Part shown: positions 17,667 through 26,245 of the stretch, piece by piece
How positions within the stretch are numbered: position 1 is the stretch's first letter
How the letters are laid out: every line of letters begins with the position of its first letter
Source: Candidatus Aminicenantota bacterium
Lineage (GTDB): Bacteria; Acidobacteriota; Aminicenantia; UBA2199
DNA length: 64,000 bases
NCBI GenBank assembly: GCA_026393835.1
Contig: JAPKZK010000073.1
Coordinates: 1-64,000, forward strand
Reading direction: 5' to 3'
Position numbers and translations under genes: made by a program
Notes under the pieces: model-generated
What the model was told of the DNA's origin: nothing
The model's database searches: none
The model's input: the letters and a program-made list of their open reading frames with translations, nothing else

Positions 17667-19523
17667 ATGAAATATAAAAAGACGCTTAAAATTCTTATTA
17701 TTATATCGCTGGCGGCAACAGTGCTGTATATTTTGATCGGCCTGAAAAAGAAATCACAACCGGAGTTTAGCGGCGAACTAAAAGTCGACGGCGAAACCAT
17801 GGTGCATAACACCTACGACAAGGAACACCGGAAAGCCATGGAATTGAAATGCACGGAAGCCATCAATGAATCGGAAGATAAAACCGACATGAAAAACATT
17901 GAGGGCGTGATCTATAAAAAAGGCCGCATGAATAAAGATATCAGCGTTTCCGGGAAAAGCGGCTATGTGGCTAATAATTCCCAGAACTTTTTTATCGAAG
18001 GCGACGCCAAAGTGGCTTCCGAAGACTTCTCCCTTAAAGGGCCCTCTTTCCTTTTAGAAGGCCAGGCGGAAATGAGCACGGAAAAAAAAGTGGACTACAA
18101 AGCCAAAGACCTCCAGGGAATCGCCACCAACGGGATAAAGTATTACCTGAAACTGAATATCTTGAAACTGTTCAATACCCGCGGCCGTTACAAACGGGAT
18201 AACCGGGATTTCGATTTCACCACGGATGTTTTGTGGGTGCTGGATAAAGATAAAATGATCGTGATGGAGAACAATACGGTTATCCGGGAGGCGAATTCTA
18301 TCTTGAGAAGCGGCTGGATGTCGCTCAAATTCACGGGAAACTTCGTGCATATCTCGGAAGCCACCTCTCAAAAAGGCAGTTACTTCTACCTGGAAGACAG
18401 GGACAAACAGGAGATCAAGGAGATTAAATCGGATAATATTTCCAGCTACTACAATGACGCGGGGAAATTATCCAGGGTCCTGGTTATGCAAAAGGGTGAG
18501 ATTTTACTTAAAAGCAAAACCGACCATATGATGATCAACTCGGATAAGATCGAGATGTTTTTCGACCCGGAATCGGGCAAAGCAACCCGGATCGATATTC
18601 CTGCCCCCGGCCAGGTGGAAAACACGGGCAAAACAAAATTCCGGGTCGCCGCGGATACGATAAGCGCGGTTTATAACAAGAAAGGAGAACTGTCCACCTG
18701 CGAAGGCAAAGGAAAGACTATTTTCATTATCGACGAATATCACGGCACGGGGGAAAGGCTTTTTTACGATATCGCTAGAGACTCTATGACCATGAGCGGC
18801 CCCAATGCCCAGGTCGTCAACGGGGAAAACAATACCTTCAATTCCTCCAAATTTAATGTGGATACGAGGCAGAAAATTTTATCATCCTCCGATGGGGTGA
18901 AATCGACGATCCTTTTAAAGAAAAAAAACGTGCTCTTTTCAGAAGCGCCCATGTTTCTAAACGCGAAAGAGTTCAGGATACTGGAAAAGAAAAATAAATT
19001 CAGGTATGACACCCGCGTCCAGTTAATGCAGGACGATATCTCATTAACGGCCGACACCCTGGAAATTACCGAAGAAAACCAGATCGAAGCCAGTGGAAAG
19101 GTTTCCTTATCCTTCAAGAATAGAGAGGGCGACTCAGGCGCAAAGGATATTGCCATCAAGGCCGATAATATTGTTTTTAACGCCAGGGAACGGAATATCG
19201 AGATCGCCGGTAATGGGGCGATAAAAAGCGGCGAGACCCTCTTAAAGGCAAACCGCCTGGTAGTTCAATTCAGCGACGCCAATGAAATCACCGACATTTC
19301 GGGTGAAGGGAATATCGAGTTTTTGAAAGAGGATTTATCCGGTACCTCCGGCAAGGTGCAATGGTTGTTCGCTAAAGAAATGATGATTCTTAAAGATTCG
19401 CCCCGGGTCGCAAAGAAAACCGGCGGGGCCACTTCGGGAAAAGAATTAGAGATCGATTTGAAAACCAATACGATAAAAATCCTTTCCAGCGCCTCCGAAC
19501 GTTCGGAAACGATCATCCAGTAG
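17667..19523 (+). CDS. LptC-LptA fusion protein for lipopolysaccharide transport
   Basis: A 618-residue protein with an N-terminal membrane anchor (residues about 7-26) followed by an LptC-like jellyroll and a long run of OstA/LptA-like beta repeats. Visible LptA-type phrases are 'ISVSGKSGYVANNSQNFFIEGDAKV' near the N-terminus (core 'IEGDAKV'), 'ADTLEITEENQIEASGKVSL' and 'IKADNIVFNARERNIEIAGNGAI' near the C-terminus (cores 'IEASGKV', 'IEIAGNGAI'). Typical LptC is about 190 and LptA about 180 residues, so this protein contains more than one OstA unit and would form a long continuous periplasmic bridge from the inner membrane. No lptB, lptF or lptG is adjacent. Its presence supports a diderm cell. 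Confidence 0.75.
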   Translation: MKYKKTLKILIIISLAATVLYILIGLKKKSQPEFSGELKVDGETMVHNTYDKEHRKAMELKCTEAINESEDKTDMKNIEGVIYKKGRMNKDISVSGKSGYVANNSQNFFIEGDAKVASEDFSLKGPSFLLEGQAEMSTEKKVDYKAKDLQGIATNGIKYYLKLNILKLFNTRGRYKRDNRDFDFTTDVLWVLDKDKMIVMENNTVIREANSILRSGWMSLKFTGNFVHISEATSQKGSYFYLEDRDKQEIKEIKSDNISSYYNDAGKLSRVLVMQKGEILLKSKTDHMMINSDKIEMFFDPESGKATRIDIPAPGQVENTGKTKFRVAADTISAVYNKKGELSTCEGKGKTIFIIDEYHGTGERLFYDIARDSMTMSGPNAQVVNGENNTFNSSKFNVDTRQKILSSSDGVKSTILLKKKNVLFSEAPMFLNAKEFRILEKKNKFRYDTRVQLMQDDISLTADTLEITEENQIEASGKVSLSFKNREGDSGAKDIAIKADNIVFNARERNIEIAGNGAIKSGETLLKANRLVVQFSDANEITDISGEGNIEFLKEDLSGTSGKVQWLFAKEMMILKDSPRVAKKTGGATSGKELEIDLKTNTIKILSSASERSETIIQ

Positions 19524-19561
19524 GAAAAGAGGAAGCGAGGAAGCGAAGAAAACAAATCCTT

Positions 19562-19626
19562 TTACCTTCTCACCTTCTCACCTTCTTACCCTCTCACCCT
19601 CTCACCCTCTCACCCTCTTACCCTCT
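19562..19626. repeat. CTCACCTT/CTCACCCT tandem repeat between convergent genes
   Basis: About eight copies of an 8-bp unit (ctcaccttct/ctcaccctct) in the convergent spacer between the LptC-LptA and HD genes; read on the minus strand it is the GAAGGTGA family found at 14705-14737 and 27329-27440. Confidence 0.85.
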
Positions 19627-19631
19627 AATTA

Positions 19632-20177
19632 TTACAATCCAAGGTTTCCGCAAATCTTTTTCATGGCGTTAAGGCAGGTTTGGAGGAACTCGTCCAGTTC
19701 CACGCCCAGTTTGACGCATTCCTGCATCTGTTGCCTGTTGGCGCCTTTGGCAAAGGCGGTTTCTTTAAAACGTTTTTTCATGCGCTTTAAATCGACGTTT
19801 TCCAGTTTCTTACTGGGGTGCATCAGGGCGCAGGCAGTGATGAAGCCGGAGGTAGGGTCCGTGACATAGAGGGCGATATCCATCCTGGATTTCAGTTCCG
19901 CTTTGGAATCATGGCCTTTAATGGCGTGAAGGATATCTTCATCGAGGTTGTATTCCTTCAGCATGGCCACGGTTTTGAAGGCATGGTTCGGGGGATCGTC
20001 GACGGTTGAATCGTAATCCAGGTCATGCAGGAGACCGGTCAGTCCCCATTTTTCCACGTCCTCGCCGAACTTAGCGGCAAATTCCCGCATACAAGCTTCG
20101 ACAGCCAGGGAATGCTTGACCAGGTTCTCTCCGCTTAAATTTTTCTTAACCAATTCAAATGCTTCTTGTCGGTCCAT
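19632..20177 (-). CDS. HD-domain (HDIG-type) protein
   Basis: A 181-residue protein with 'LVKHSLAVEACMREFA' supplying the first His, 'GLLHDLDYD' the HD pair, and 'IKGHDSKA' a further metal-ligand His, then 'ALYVTDPTSGFITACAL'. This is the HDIG-type hydrolase arrangement of about 180-residue bacterial proteins of unknown substrate. Metal ligands all appear intact. It is transcribed away from the tRNA-Ser/tRNA-Leu pair. Confidence 0.85.
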   Translation of the reverse strand: MDRQEAFELVKKNLSGENLVKHSLAVEACMREFAAKFGEDVEKWGLTGLLHDLDYDSTVDDPPNHAFKTVAMLKEYNLDEDILHAIKGHDSKAELKSRMDIALYVTDPTSGFITACALMHPSKKLENVDLKRMKKRFKETAFAKGANRQQMQECVKLGVELDEFLQTCLNAMKKICGNLGL

Positions 20178-20231
20178 TTTTTTAACCTGTGTTTTGGGGG
20201 AGTATTACATCTTGCGAAACGCATGGCCACA

Positions 20232-20323
<92 letters not shown>

Positions 20324-20369
20324 GCACATTTGCGCGTCATGCGTCTACACTTTTGTTCGGGAACTATTT

Positions 20370-20453
<84 letters not shown>

Positions 20454-20481
20454 GTACGTGCATAATCCTACGTTAATCGGT

Positions 20482-20829
20482 TTACTGTTTTTCAGCGGCC
20501 GGGGTTGTTGTGGGCGTTTTTTCCGTCGCCGGCGCTTTGGCTTCTACTTTCTGTTCCTGTTTAACATCATCCGTGCTCAGCACGGTTCTTGAACTTCCTC
20601 TTTTGGCCGCCATTATCCATAAGGTTAGCGAAGTCACCATAAAAAGAATCGCCAGCGTCGTGGTCATCTTGGACAAAAATGAGGCCGCGCCCCTGGGACC
20701 AAAGGTGGATTGACTCCCGACACCGCCGAAGGCCCCGGCCAGGTCGGCGCTCTTCCCGCTCTGCAGCAATACGATTACTACCAACAGTACGCAAACAACT
20801 ATATGTAAAAACAACACCATTCCTTCCAC
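20482..20829 (-). CDS. secG: Preprotein translocase subunit SecG
   Basis: A 115-residue protein from GTG 20829 with GGAGG five bases upstream. Two membrane segments ('FLHIVVCVLLVVIVLLQ' and 'LAILFMVTSLTLWIM') flank the conserved loop 'LLQSGKSADLAGAFGG' and 'STFGPRGAASFLSK'. An Ala/Pro/Thr-rich tail extends the usual SecG length. SecG assists SecYEG-mediated export in the inner membrane. The order pgk-tpiA-secG followed by tRNA-Leu is a common bacterial arrangement. Confidence 0.95.
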   Translation of the reverse strand: MEGMVLFLHIVVCVLLVVIVLLQSGKSADLAGAFGGVGSQSTFGPRGAASFLSKMTTTLAILFMVTSLTLWIMAAKRGSSRTVLSTDDVKQEQKVEAKAPATEKTPTTTPAAEKQ

Positions 20830-20838
20830 AATTGCCTC

Positions 20839-21618
20839 CTATCTTATGGATGAATTTAATAACTTAACTGAATCCGCAATTATAACAGAAAATGCATCAA
20901 TTTTCAAGGAGGCGCCGCCGACAAGTACGCCGTTTATGTCATTTTGTGAGAGGATGGCGAAACTGTTTTCCGGCTTAACAGAGCCTCCATAGAGGATTCG
21001 CATGGCCCCGGGAGCGCCTGTTTTTTCTTGCAAAATTTTTCTGATAAAGGCATGGACCTCCTGCGCCTGCTCCGGCGAGGCGTTTCTACCGGTGCCGATG
21101 GCCCATATGGGCTCATAGGCGATGACAACCCGCGCCGCTTCCCCGGGGGTTAAACCGGCCAGGTCTTTGGCCAGTTGCGCTTCGATCCTGGCAAAGGTTT
21201 CCCCGGACTCCCTCTCTTCCAGGGTCTCGCCGATGCACAATACCGGCGTGAACCTATGGACCAGGGCGACTTTGATTTTCTTGTTAATGTTTTCGTCGCT
21301 TTCGTGGAACAGTTGCCGTCGTTCCGAATGACCGATCAAGACATAATCCACGATATTTTCCAGCATCAGGGGGGAAATTTCCCCGGTGTATGCGCCCTGC
21401 TCTTCGAAATAAAAGTTCTGGGCGCCGGTTTTTATTCGCGGTGAAACCTCTTTCACGGCATATAACGATGTGAAGGGGGGAAATACGACGACTTCGATGC
21501 GTTCCTCCGGGTAAGGACCGGCGGCGTCTAATTTTTGATCCAGTTGTTGGATGAACGAGATGCTCTCTGCAGCGGTTTTGAACATTTTCCAGTTGCCGGC
21601 AATGATATAGTCTTTCAT
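20839..21618 (-). CDS. tpiA: Triosephosphate isomerase
   Basis: A 259-residue TIM barrel: 'IIAGNWKMFKTA' with the active-site Asn/Lys, 'YVLIGHSERRQ' with the catalytic His, 'VIAYEPIWAIGTG' with the catalytic Glu, and the phosphate loop 'ILYGGSVKPEN'. It interconverts dihydroxyacetone phosphate and glyceraldehyde-3-phosphate. It lies six bases after pgk and nine before secG. Confidence 0.97.
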   Translation of the reverse strand: MKDYIIAGNWKMFKTAAESISFIQQLDQKLDAAGPYPEERIEVVVFPPFTSLYAVKEVSPRIKTGAQNFYFEEQGAYTGEISPLMLENIVDYVLIGHSERRQLFHESDENINKKIKVALVHRFTPVLCIGETLEERESGETFARIEAQLAKDLAGLTPGEAARVVIAYEPIWAIGTGRNASPEQAQEVHAFIRKILQEKTGAPGAMRILYGGSVKPENSFAILSQNDINGVLVGGASLKIDAFSVIIADSVKLLNSSIR

Positions 21619-21624
21619 TAGCGA

Positions 21625-22815
21625 TTACTCCTCGGGCAATGCTTCGATGCCGGGTAATTTCAGCCCTGCCAGGAACTCCAGCGCGGCGCCGCCCCCGGTG
21701 GAAAGGTGGGTGAAGTGGTCGGCGACGCCGGCTTTATTAATGGCCGCCGTGGTATCGCCGCCGCCGACGATGGTAATGGCTGAACCGGAAGCCACTGCCC
21801 GGGCGATTTCAATGGTCCCGGCGGAAAAGGTCTCCAACTCGAATACGCCTAATGGGCCGTTCCAGACGATCAATTGGGCGTCTTTCAACTCCTGGGTATA
21901 GAGCTGGATGGTTTCGAACCCGATATCCAGCCCCATCATTTCATCGGGTATTTCTTCGCTGCGTTTGATCATGCGGATAGTCACCTCCGGCTCGATGGCA
22001 TAGGCGGCAATGTGATCCACGGGCAGCAGCAGCTTGATCTCTTTTTTCGCCGCTATTTCCATTATCTCTTTGCAGAGCGGCAATACATTATCATCTACCT
22101 CCGAGCGCCCGACATTAGCCCCCTTTGCTTTCAGGAAACTGTAAGCCATGGCCCCGCCGATGAGAATTTTGCGGGCCTTGTGCATCAGGTTCCGGATAAG
22201 GGGGATTTTATCCGAGACTTTGGCCCCGCCCATGATGAGGGTGTAATTTTGGGGTGGATTTTCCAGGGCCAGGCTGAGGGCCTCAACTTCTTTATTTAAC
22301 AGGAAACCTGCGACAGACAGGGGTACGAATTGGGTAATGGCCTGGATGGAAGCATGGGCGCGATGGGAAGCGGCAAAGGCGTCGTTAACGTAAATGTCGA
22401 TGTCTTTGGCCAGTTCCCGGGCAAAATCCGGGTCGTTGGCGGTTTCGCCCGGATGGAAGCGGAGGTTCTGTAATAATAGCATATCTCCTTCGTTTAACCG
22501 GGATTTGGCGGCGTCGATCTCTTTGCCGGTGATTTCGCCGGGGAATTGGACCTCCCGGCCCAGTAGTTTGGTTAACCGCCGGGCCACGGGCAGCAGGGTT
22601 AAATCGTTTTTTTTCTTTCCACCGGGTCTGCCCAGGTGGGAAGCGCAGACGATTTTGGCGCCCTTTTCCATCAAGCGCTGTAGGGTCGGCAGCGCCGTTT
22701 TGATCCGGGTGTCGTCGATTATCTCCCGGGCATCGGTCAACGGCACATTAAAGTCAACCCTGACAAACACACGTTTACCTTTTACATCGATGGTTTCAAT
22801 TGATTTCTTTTTCAT
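21625..22815 (-). CDS. pgk: Phosphoglycerate kinase
   Basis: A 396-residue enzyme with 'KRVFVRVDFNVPL', 'IVCASHLGRPGG', 'LLLQNLRFHPGE' and the C-terminal 'VGGGDTTAAINKAG' nucleotide loop. It makes ATP from 1,3-bisphosphoglycerate. First gene of pgk-tpiA-secG. The gap gene normally next to pgk is absent; the only GAPDH in the window is an archaeal-type enzyme in a separate operon (25019-26056). Confidence 0.97.
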   Translation of the reverse strand: MKKKSIETIDVKGKRVFVRVDFNVPLTDAREIIDDTRIKTALPTLQRLMEKGAKIVCASHLGRPGGKKKNDLTLLPVARRLTKLLGREVQFPGEITGKEIDAAKSRLNEGDMLLLQNLRFHPGETANDPDFARELAKDIDIYVNDAFAASHRAHASIQAITQFVPLSVAGFLLNKEVEALSLALENPPQNYTLIMGGAKVSDKIPLIRNLMHKARKILIGGAMAYSFLKAKGANVGRSEVDDNVLPLCKEIMEIAAKKEIKLLLPVDHIAAYAIEPEVTIRMIKRSEEIPDEMMGLDIGFETIQLYTQELKDAQLIVWNGPLGVFELETFSAGTIEIARAVASGSAITIVGGGDTTAAINKAGVADHFTHLSTGGGAALEFLAGLKLPGIEALPEE

Positions 22816-22889
22816 TTTTAACCTTTTAACATCCTAATTTATCACAACCTCGATTTATTTACAAGACGGAATAAACCAAAATTGTTCTT

Positions 22890-23984
22890 TTAATCGGTTG
22901 AGATAGGTTTAGCTCCCGCCCAAACTTCATTAAAGATTTCCACCATCATCTTGCCTTCCCCTTCATCAGCCGGTGTTATAGTAAAAGGGGCTCTAGTCAA
23001 AGGTTTAGCGATTCCGTATTCGTCCACCTGTACAGGTGTATAAAGTACAGCATTATCTACAATACTTAAATGAAAGGGCCGAACCATTTGATATGTTCGA
23101 CAGATTTCACCGGGCTCAATGCCTGGTGGTATCAGAAAAGAAATCGCATTCTTGATGCAGTTCTCAAGTTGTTGTTTAAAATCCTGATCTCTATGAGCTG
23201 TTTTAAGTACATCCGGCGGCGATCCAGGGTCAATAAATAAACATTTGAAATCAAATCCCTTTTCCCGGCGGCCCTTTAATTCATTGAAAAAAAGTTGATG
23301 CTCCTTGTCGAATAATTTCCTATTCTTGCGACCGAAGATATTTAGCCGATTTTTGGTAAAGGAACATAAACTTTCATAAAGAGGATGGGTTTCAAATCCA
23401 GAAGAAAAATGCGCTGATTGGCAAATTGAAGGTTTGGGGAGTCCCTGATTTTCAAGCGCCTGCAGTACACCATTCCAACAATCCGATTTACCAATAATCG
23501 GTATTTTCGATCGATTATTAATGTTTTCTTCAAATTCCGGCCACCACACTTTAAATGAATCATCGAGCACACTACTATCTAACCTGGAATCAATCTGTAA
23601 TTTGTTCAAATTATGGAGCAACTTTTTTATGCCCTCTTTATTAAAAACGACAGCATTAAATTGTTCGAGGGGGGTGCTTTTTAGACGAGAAGGGTTGATA
23701 CCGAATAGTATCGGACAAACCCAGGAAGAATTCAATGATTTGGAAAGTGCTCCTGCCTCAAACATCAACCAGGAAGCATCCATATTTTCAGGGGTTACAC
23801 AGATGAGGCCAATATTGTGGGTTTCCAGGTTTTTCCCTAACTCTAAAGCCCATCGGCTACCCCTTTCAATATCTGTATCAGACATCCAGGGTTCCAGGGT
23901 CTGTATAACCCGAGGCAGCCACTCCTTCAGCTCCCTGGCATATAACTGGCTTCTCTCACCGGACCAACTTATGAAAACCTTCAT
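22890..23984 (-). CDS. TIR-domain protein with a DUF5919-like C-terminal region
   Basis: A 364-residue protein; GGAGG lies seven bases before the ATG. Residues 1-130 form a bacterial TIR domain: 'MKVFISWSGERSQ', 'LGLICVTPEN'-type strand (here 'IGLICVTPENMDASW') and 'FEAGALSK' containing Glu76 at the position of the catalytic NADase glutamate. The C-terminal half ('KCLFIDPGSPP', 'CRTYQMVRPFHLSIVDNAVLYTP' core 'IVDNAVLYTP') resembles sensor/effector regions attached to antiviral regulators and may bind a ligand. It is the last gene of an operon with an archaeal-type GAPDH and a GHMP protein. NAD cleavage is inference from the motif. Confidence 0.75.
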   Translation of the reverse strand: MKVFISWSGERSQLYARELKEWLPRVIQTLEPWMSDTDIERGSRWALELGKNLETHNIGLICVTPENMDASWLMFEAGALSKSLNSSWVCPILFGINPSRLKSTPLEQFNAVVFNKEGIKKLLHNLNKLQIDSRLDSSVLDDSFKVWWPEFEENINNRSKIPIIGKSDCWNGVLQALENQGLPKPSICQSAHFSSGFETHPLYESLCSFTKNRLNIFGRKNRKLFDKEHQLFFNELKGRREKGFDFKCLFIDPGSPPDVLKTAHRDQDFKQQLENCIKNAISFLIPPGIEPGEICRTYQMVRPFHLSIVDNAVLYTPVQVDEYGIAKPLTRAPFTITPADEGEGKMMVEIFNEVWAGAKPISTD

Positions 23985-24017
23985 AATGTACCTCCATTAT
24001 TTCACCGTTGTGAACTT

Positions 24018-24959
24018 TCAAACGGATATATTGGGTATTAAAGCCGCGGGACCTCCTACTTCACTCAAATGGCATTCTATATCCATTTCCTTGAGTTTTT
24101 TCATTAAGGTCTCTTCGCCAGACCTAGTATAGACAAAAACCGCCGGACCACTATTCGTGCTTATGAAAAATTCACCATTAAGTTCCGAACGTATTTTTTT
24201 TAGAAGGATTATTCTTCGGAATGTTTCGGCATTCCAGGTTAAAATATTTCTAGGACCCGTAGATATTGCAGCAAAATTATTATGAATATACTTTTCGGCA
24301 ATTGGTCCTATTTCATCAAATTTTTTCTTTAATATCAGTTCCTTCAATTTTAAGGAACTTGCTCTTGCACATTCTAGCCACACTGAATAGAATGGGGACT
24401 GGGGCATATCCTCATGAATTTCTTCAGTACGTTTTTCACCCTCGACAGGCAAAACCAATATTTTAAAGGGAAAAGCTTCTCCCTGGCACAATAATTCAGC
24501 ATACTCTCCTCCACTGATAATACTGACATTTCCTATAATCGATGCAGCAGCCGAATGCGAACCCAGCCGGGCTAATGCCGAAAGCTCTTTATCAGGAAAT
24601 ATTTTCCCGGTAATAGTGACAATACACTTTGTTAATGCAGCATAAATTGAAGCCGATGAACCGATACCTTGAGCTAGGGGAACATGTGGCTCGATATCTA
24701 TGCTGTATGAGCTTTTGATTCCAAGTTTTTTAAAAATACGGCCCACAAAACCTGTCATCCGTTCATATGCATCGTCAGATACATGACGGCCTTTCATTTG
24801 AATGGATATTGTGTCTGAAAAAGAAAAACCAACGTCTGTGTGGAAACTTTTTAATGAAACGAAAATACTTTCTACGGGTAAGGTCTTTTGGTCGGCATCT
24901 TTATATCCATGGGCGCAAAGTAGCCCCTGGACAGGGTGAGCCCTTGCACTTACTTTCAT
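24018..24959 (-). CDS. GHMP-family protein related to mevalonate-(di)phosphate decarboxylase, catalytic residues altered
   Basis: A 313-residue protein. 'ARAHPVQGLL' at residues 5-14 and 'HGYKD' match the start of archaeal phosphomevalonate/diphosphomevalonate decarboxylases; 'PLAQGIGSSASIYAAL' (about 94-108) is the GHMP ATP-binding motif. Two decarboxylase residues look changed: the Lys in the 'LIKYHG' block is Cys15, and the Asp of the C-terminal 'DAGP' motif is Asn269 ('TNSGPAVFVY'). Loss of Lys and Asp is what distinguishes mevalonate-3-kinase-like homologues from true decarboxylases, so this may be a kinase on mevalonate or an unrelated small molecule. It lies between the type II GAPDH (59 bp) and the TIR gene (33 bp). 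Confidence 0.7.
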   Translation of the reverse strand: MKVSARAHPVQGLLCAHGYKDADQKTLPVESIFVSLKSFHTDVGFSFSDTISIQMKGRHVSDDAYERMTGFVGRIFKKLGIKSSYSIDIEPHVPLAQGIGSSASIYAALTKCIVTITGKIFPDKELSALARLGSHSAAASIIGNVSIISGGEYAELLCQGEAFPFKILVLPVEGEKRTEEIHEDMPQSPFYSVWLECARASSLKLKELILKKKFDEIGPIAEKYIHNNFAAISTGPRNILTWNAETFRRIILLKKIRSELNGEFFISTNSGPAVFVYTRSGEETLMKKLKEMDIECHLSEVGGPAALIPNISV

Positions 24960-25018
24960 CTTTTCTCCTTCACAGTGTTCCCTGATACCGGAAAAACGGT
25001 GTCACGTTGTGCTGCGCG

Positions 25019-26056
25019 TTATAGTTTATCGTAATTGGCGTTTTCCTGGTATAACCCCATTGCTTTGTCTGTCTTTGAGATCGCAATGGCGGGATTTTTT
25101 TCGATTCCCAACATTGCCCTGATTGCATCGACATTTTCCGGGACAGCGATGGCTTCCATATGGACGCAATAGATCAGCACCGCCGTGTTTTCCTCGACAC
25201 TGATGGAGTCTTCCCAGATGGCCACTTCCCACATATCGTTGCGGGGTCTTAGTTTATCGCGAAAAAGCTCTAGTACATGTGCATTGCTGGTAATACCCTT
25301 TTCTCCGCTCACCAAAATAATACGGGGCGTTTTTTCAAAAGCTTCAACCAGGGCCGTCTTATTTATCGGGGATTTATATGTGACTTTTAGAATATGTATA
25401 TGAGACAATGTAGAAGATACTTTTACCGCGGCCGAAGAAATTCTTATATCGGGCATAACTGTTTTTACGTCCGGGGCATGATGACTGAAACCACCCAATA
25501 CGGGTATAATGGCATTTATCGGACCGGATGAAGTTTTTACGGGGTCGGCGCCTCTTCTCACAATGTTTACATAAACATCATCCATTACCCCAGCCGATTT
25601 AAGCGCCACCAAAACACGGCAAATAGCTGTAGTATTACATGAAACGATTCTTGTCTTTTTTATACCGACAGCCTCTCTATAATTTGCCAATGATGAAAAT
25701 GAGAATCCCGTGGTTTCATGTTTTTCTCCACCATTGATGATGAAAGGTTTTCGGGCTTCTTCATACAGCAGGACGTTTTTAGCGGTAACACCAGTCGGTG
25801 CGGTGTCAACAACAATGTCTGCATCCTTCAATATATCAGAAAAAGTACCTTCCACTTTAAGACCATTTTTCCTCATCTGCGCTATTGCTTCCGGGGATGT
25901 TCCATACAACGGGAATTTTCGCTCATTTGCGACAGCTACGAGGCTTGTCGGGGCTACATCCACAACACCGCAAACTTCCATGTCATCTTGTAACGCCACG
26001 GCGTCTGCGACGCGTTTACCTACTACCCCGTATCCAACGCCTAAAACTTTTACCAT
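25019..26056 (-). CDS. Type II (archaeal-type) glyceraldehyde-3-phosphate dehydrogenase
   Basis: A 345-residue enzyme with AGGAGG before the ATG. 'VLGVGYGVVGKRVADAV' is the dinucleotide-binding loop, 'VSCNTTAICR' carries the active-site Cys as in archaeal GAPDH ('SCNTTGLCR'), and 'NIVRRGADP' matches the archaeal substrate loop. Bacterial type I GAPDH ('SNASCTTN') is not seen in this window. It heads an AT-richer operon with the GHMP protein and the TIR protein, suggesting transfer from archaea or a DPANN-like donor. It may serve central metabolism, supplementing pgk/tpiA nearby, or have been recruited for the neighbouring genes. Confidence 0.9.
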   Translation of the reverse strand: MVKVLGVGYGVVGKRVADAVALQDDMEVCGVVDVAPTSLVAVANERKFPLYGTSPEAIAQMRKNGLKVEGTFSDILKDADIVVDTAPTGVTAKNVLLYEEARKPFIINGGEKHETTGFSFSSLANYREAVGIKKTRIVSCNTTAICRVLVALKSAGVMDDVYVNIVRRGADPVKTSSGPINAIIPVLGGFSHHAPDVKTVMPDIRISSAAVKVSSTLSHIHILKVTYKSPINKTALVEAFEKTPRIILVSGEKGITSNAHVLELFRDKLRPRNDMWEVAIWEDSISVEENTAVLIYCVHMEAIAVPENVDAIRAMLGIEKNPAIAISKTDKAMGLYQENANYDKL

Positions 26057-26245
26057 AATTTCCTCCTAATTAACTCTTAATTTCGAATAATAAAAATTAC
26101 CACATTGCTGAGATTTTGGCAAGTGTTTCGTTGATTTTTTTTTATTCGGTTTTTTTCAGGCCATCCGCCCATTCGCCCATCCGCAAATTCGCCTATTCGC
26201 CCCCCCGGATATTGTCTTTTACTGCTTTTTATGTTAATAAATACT

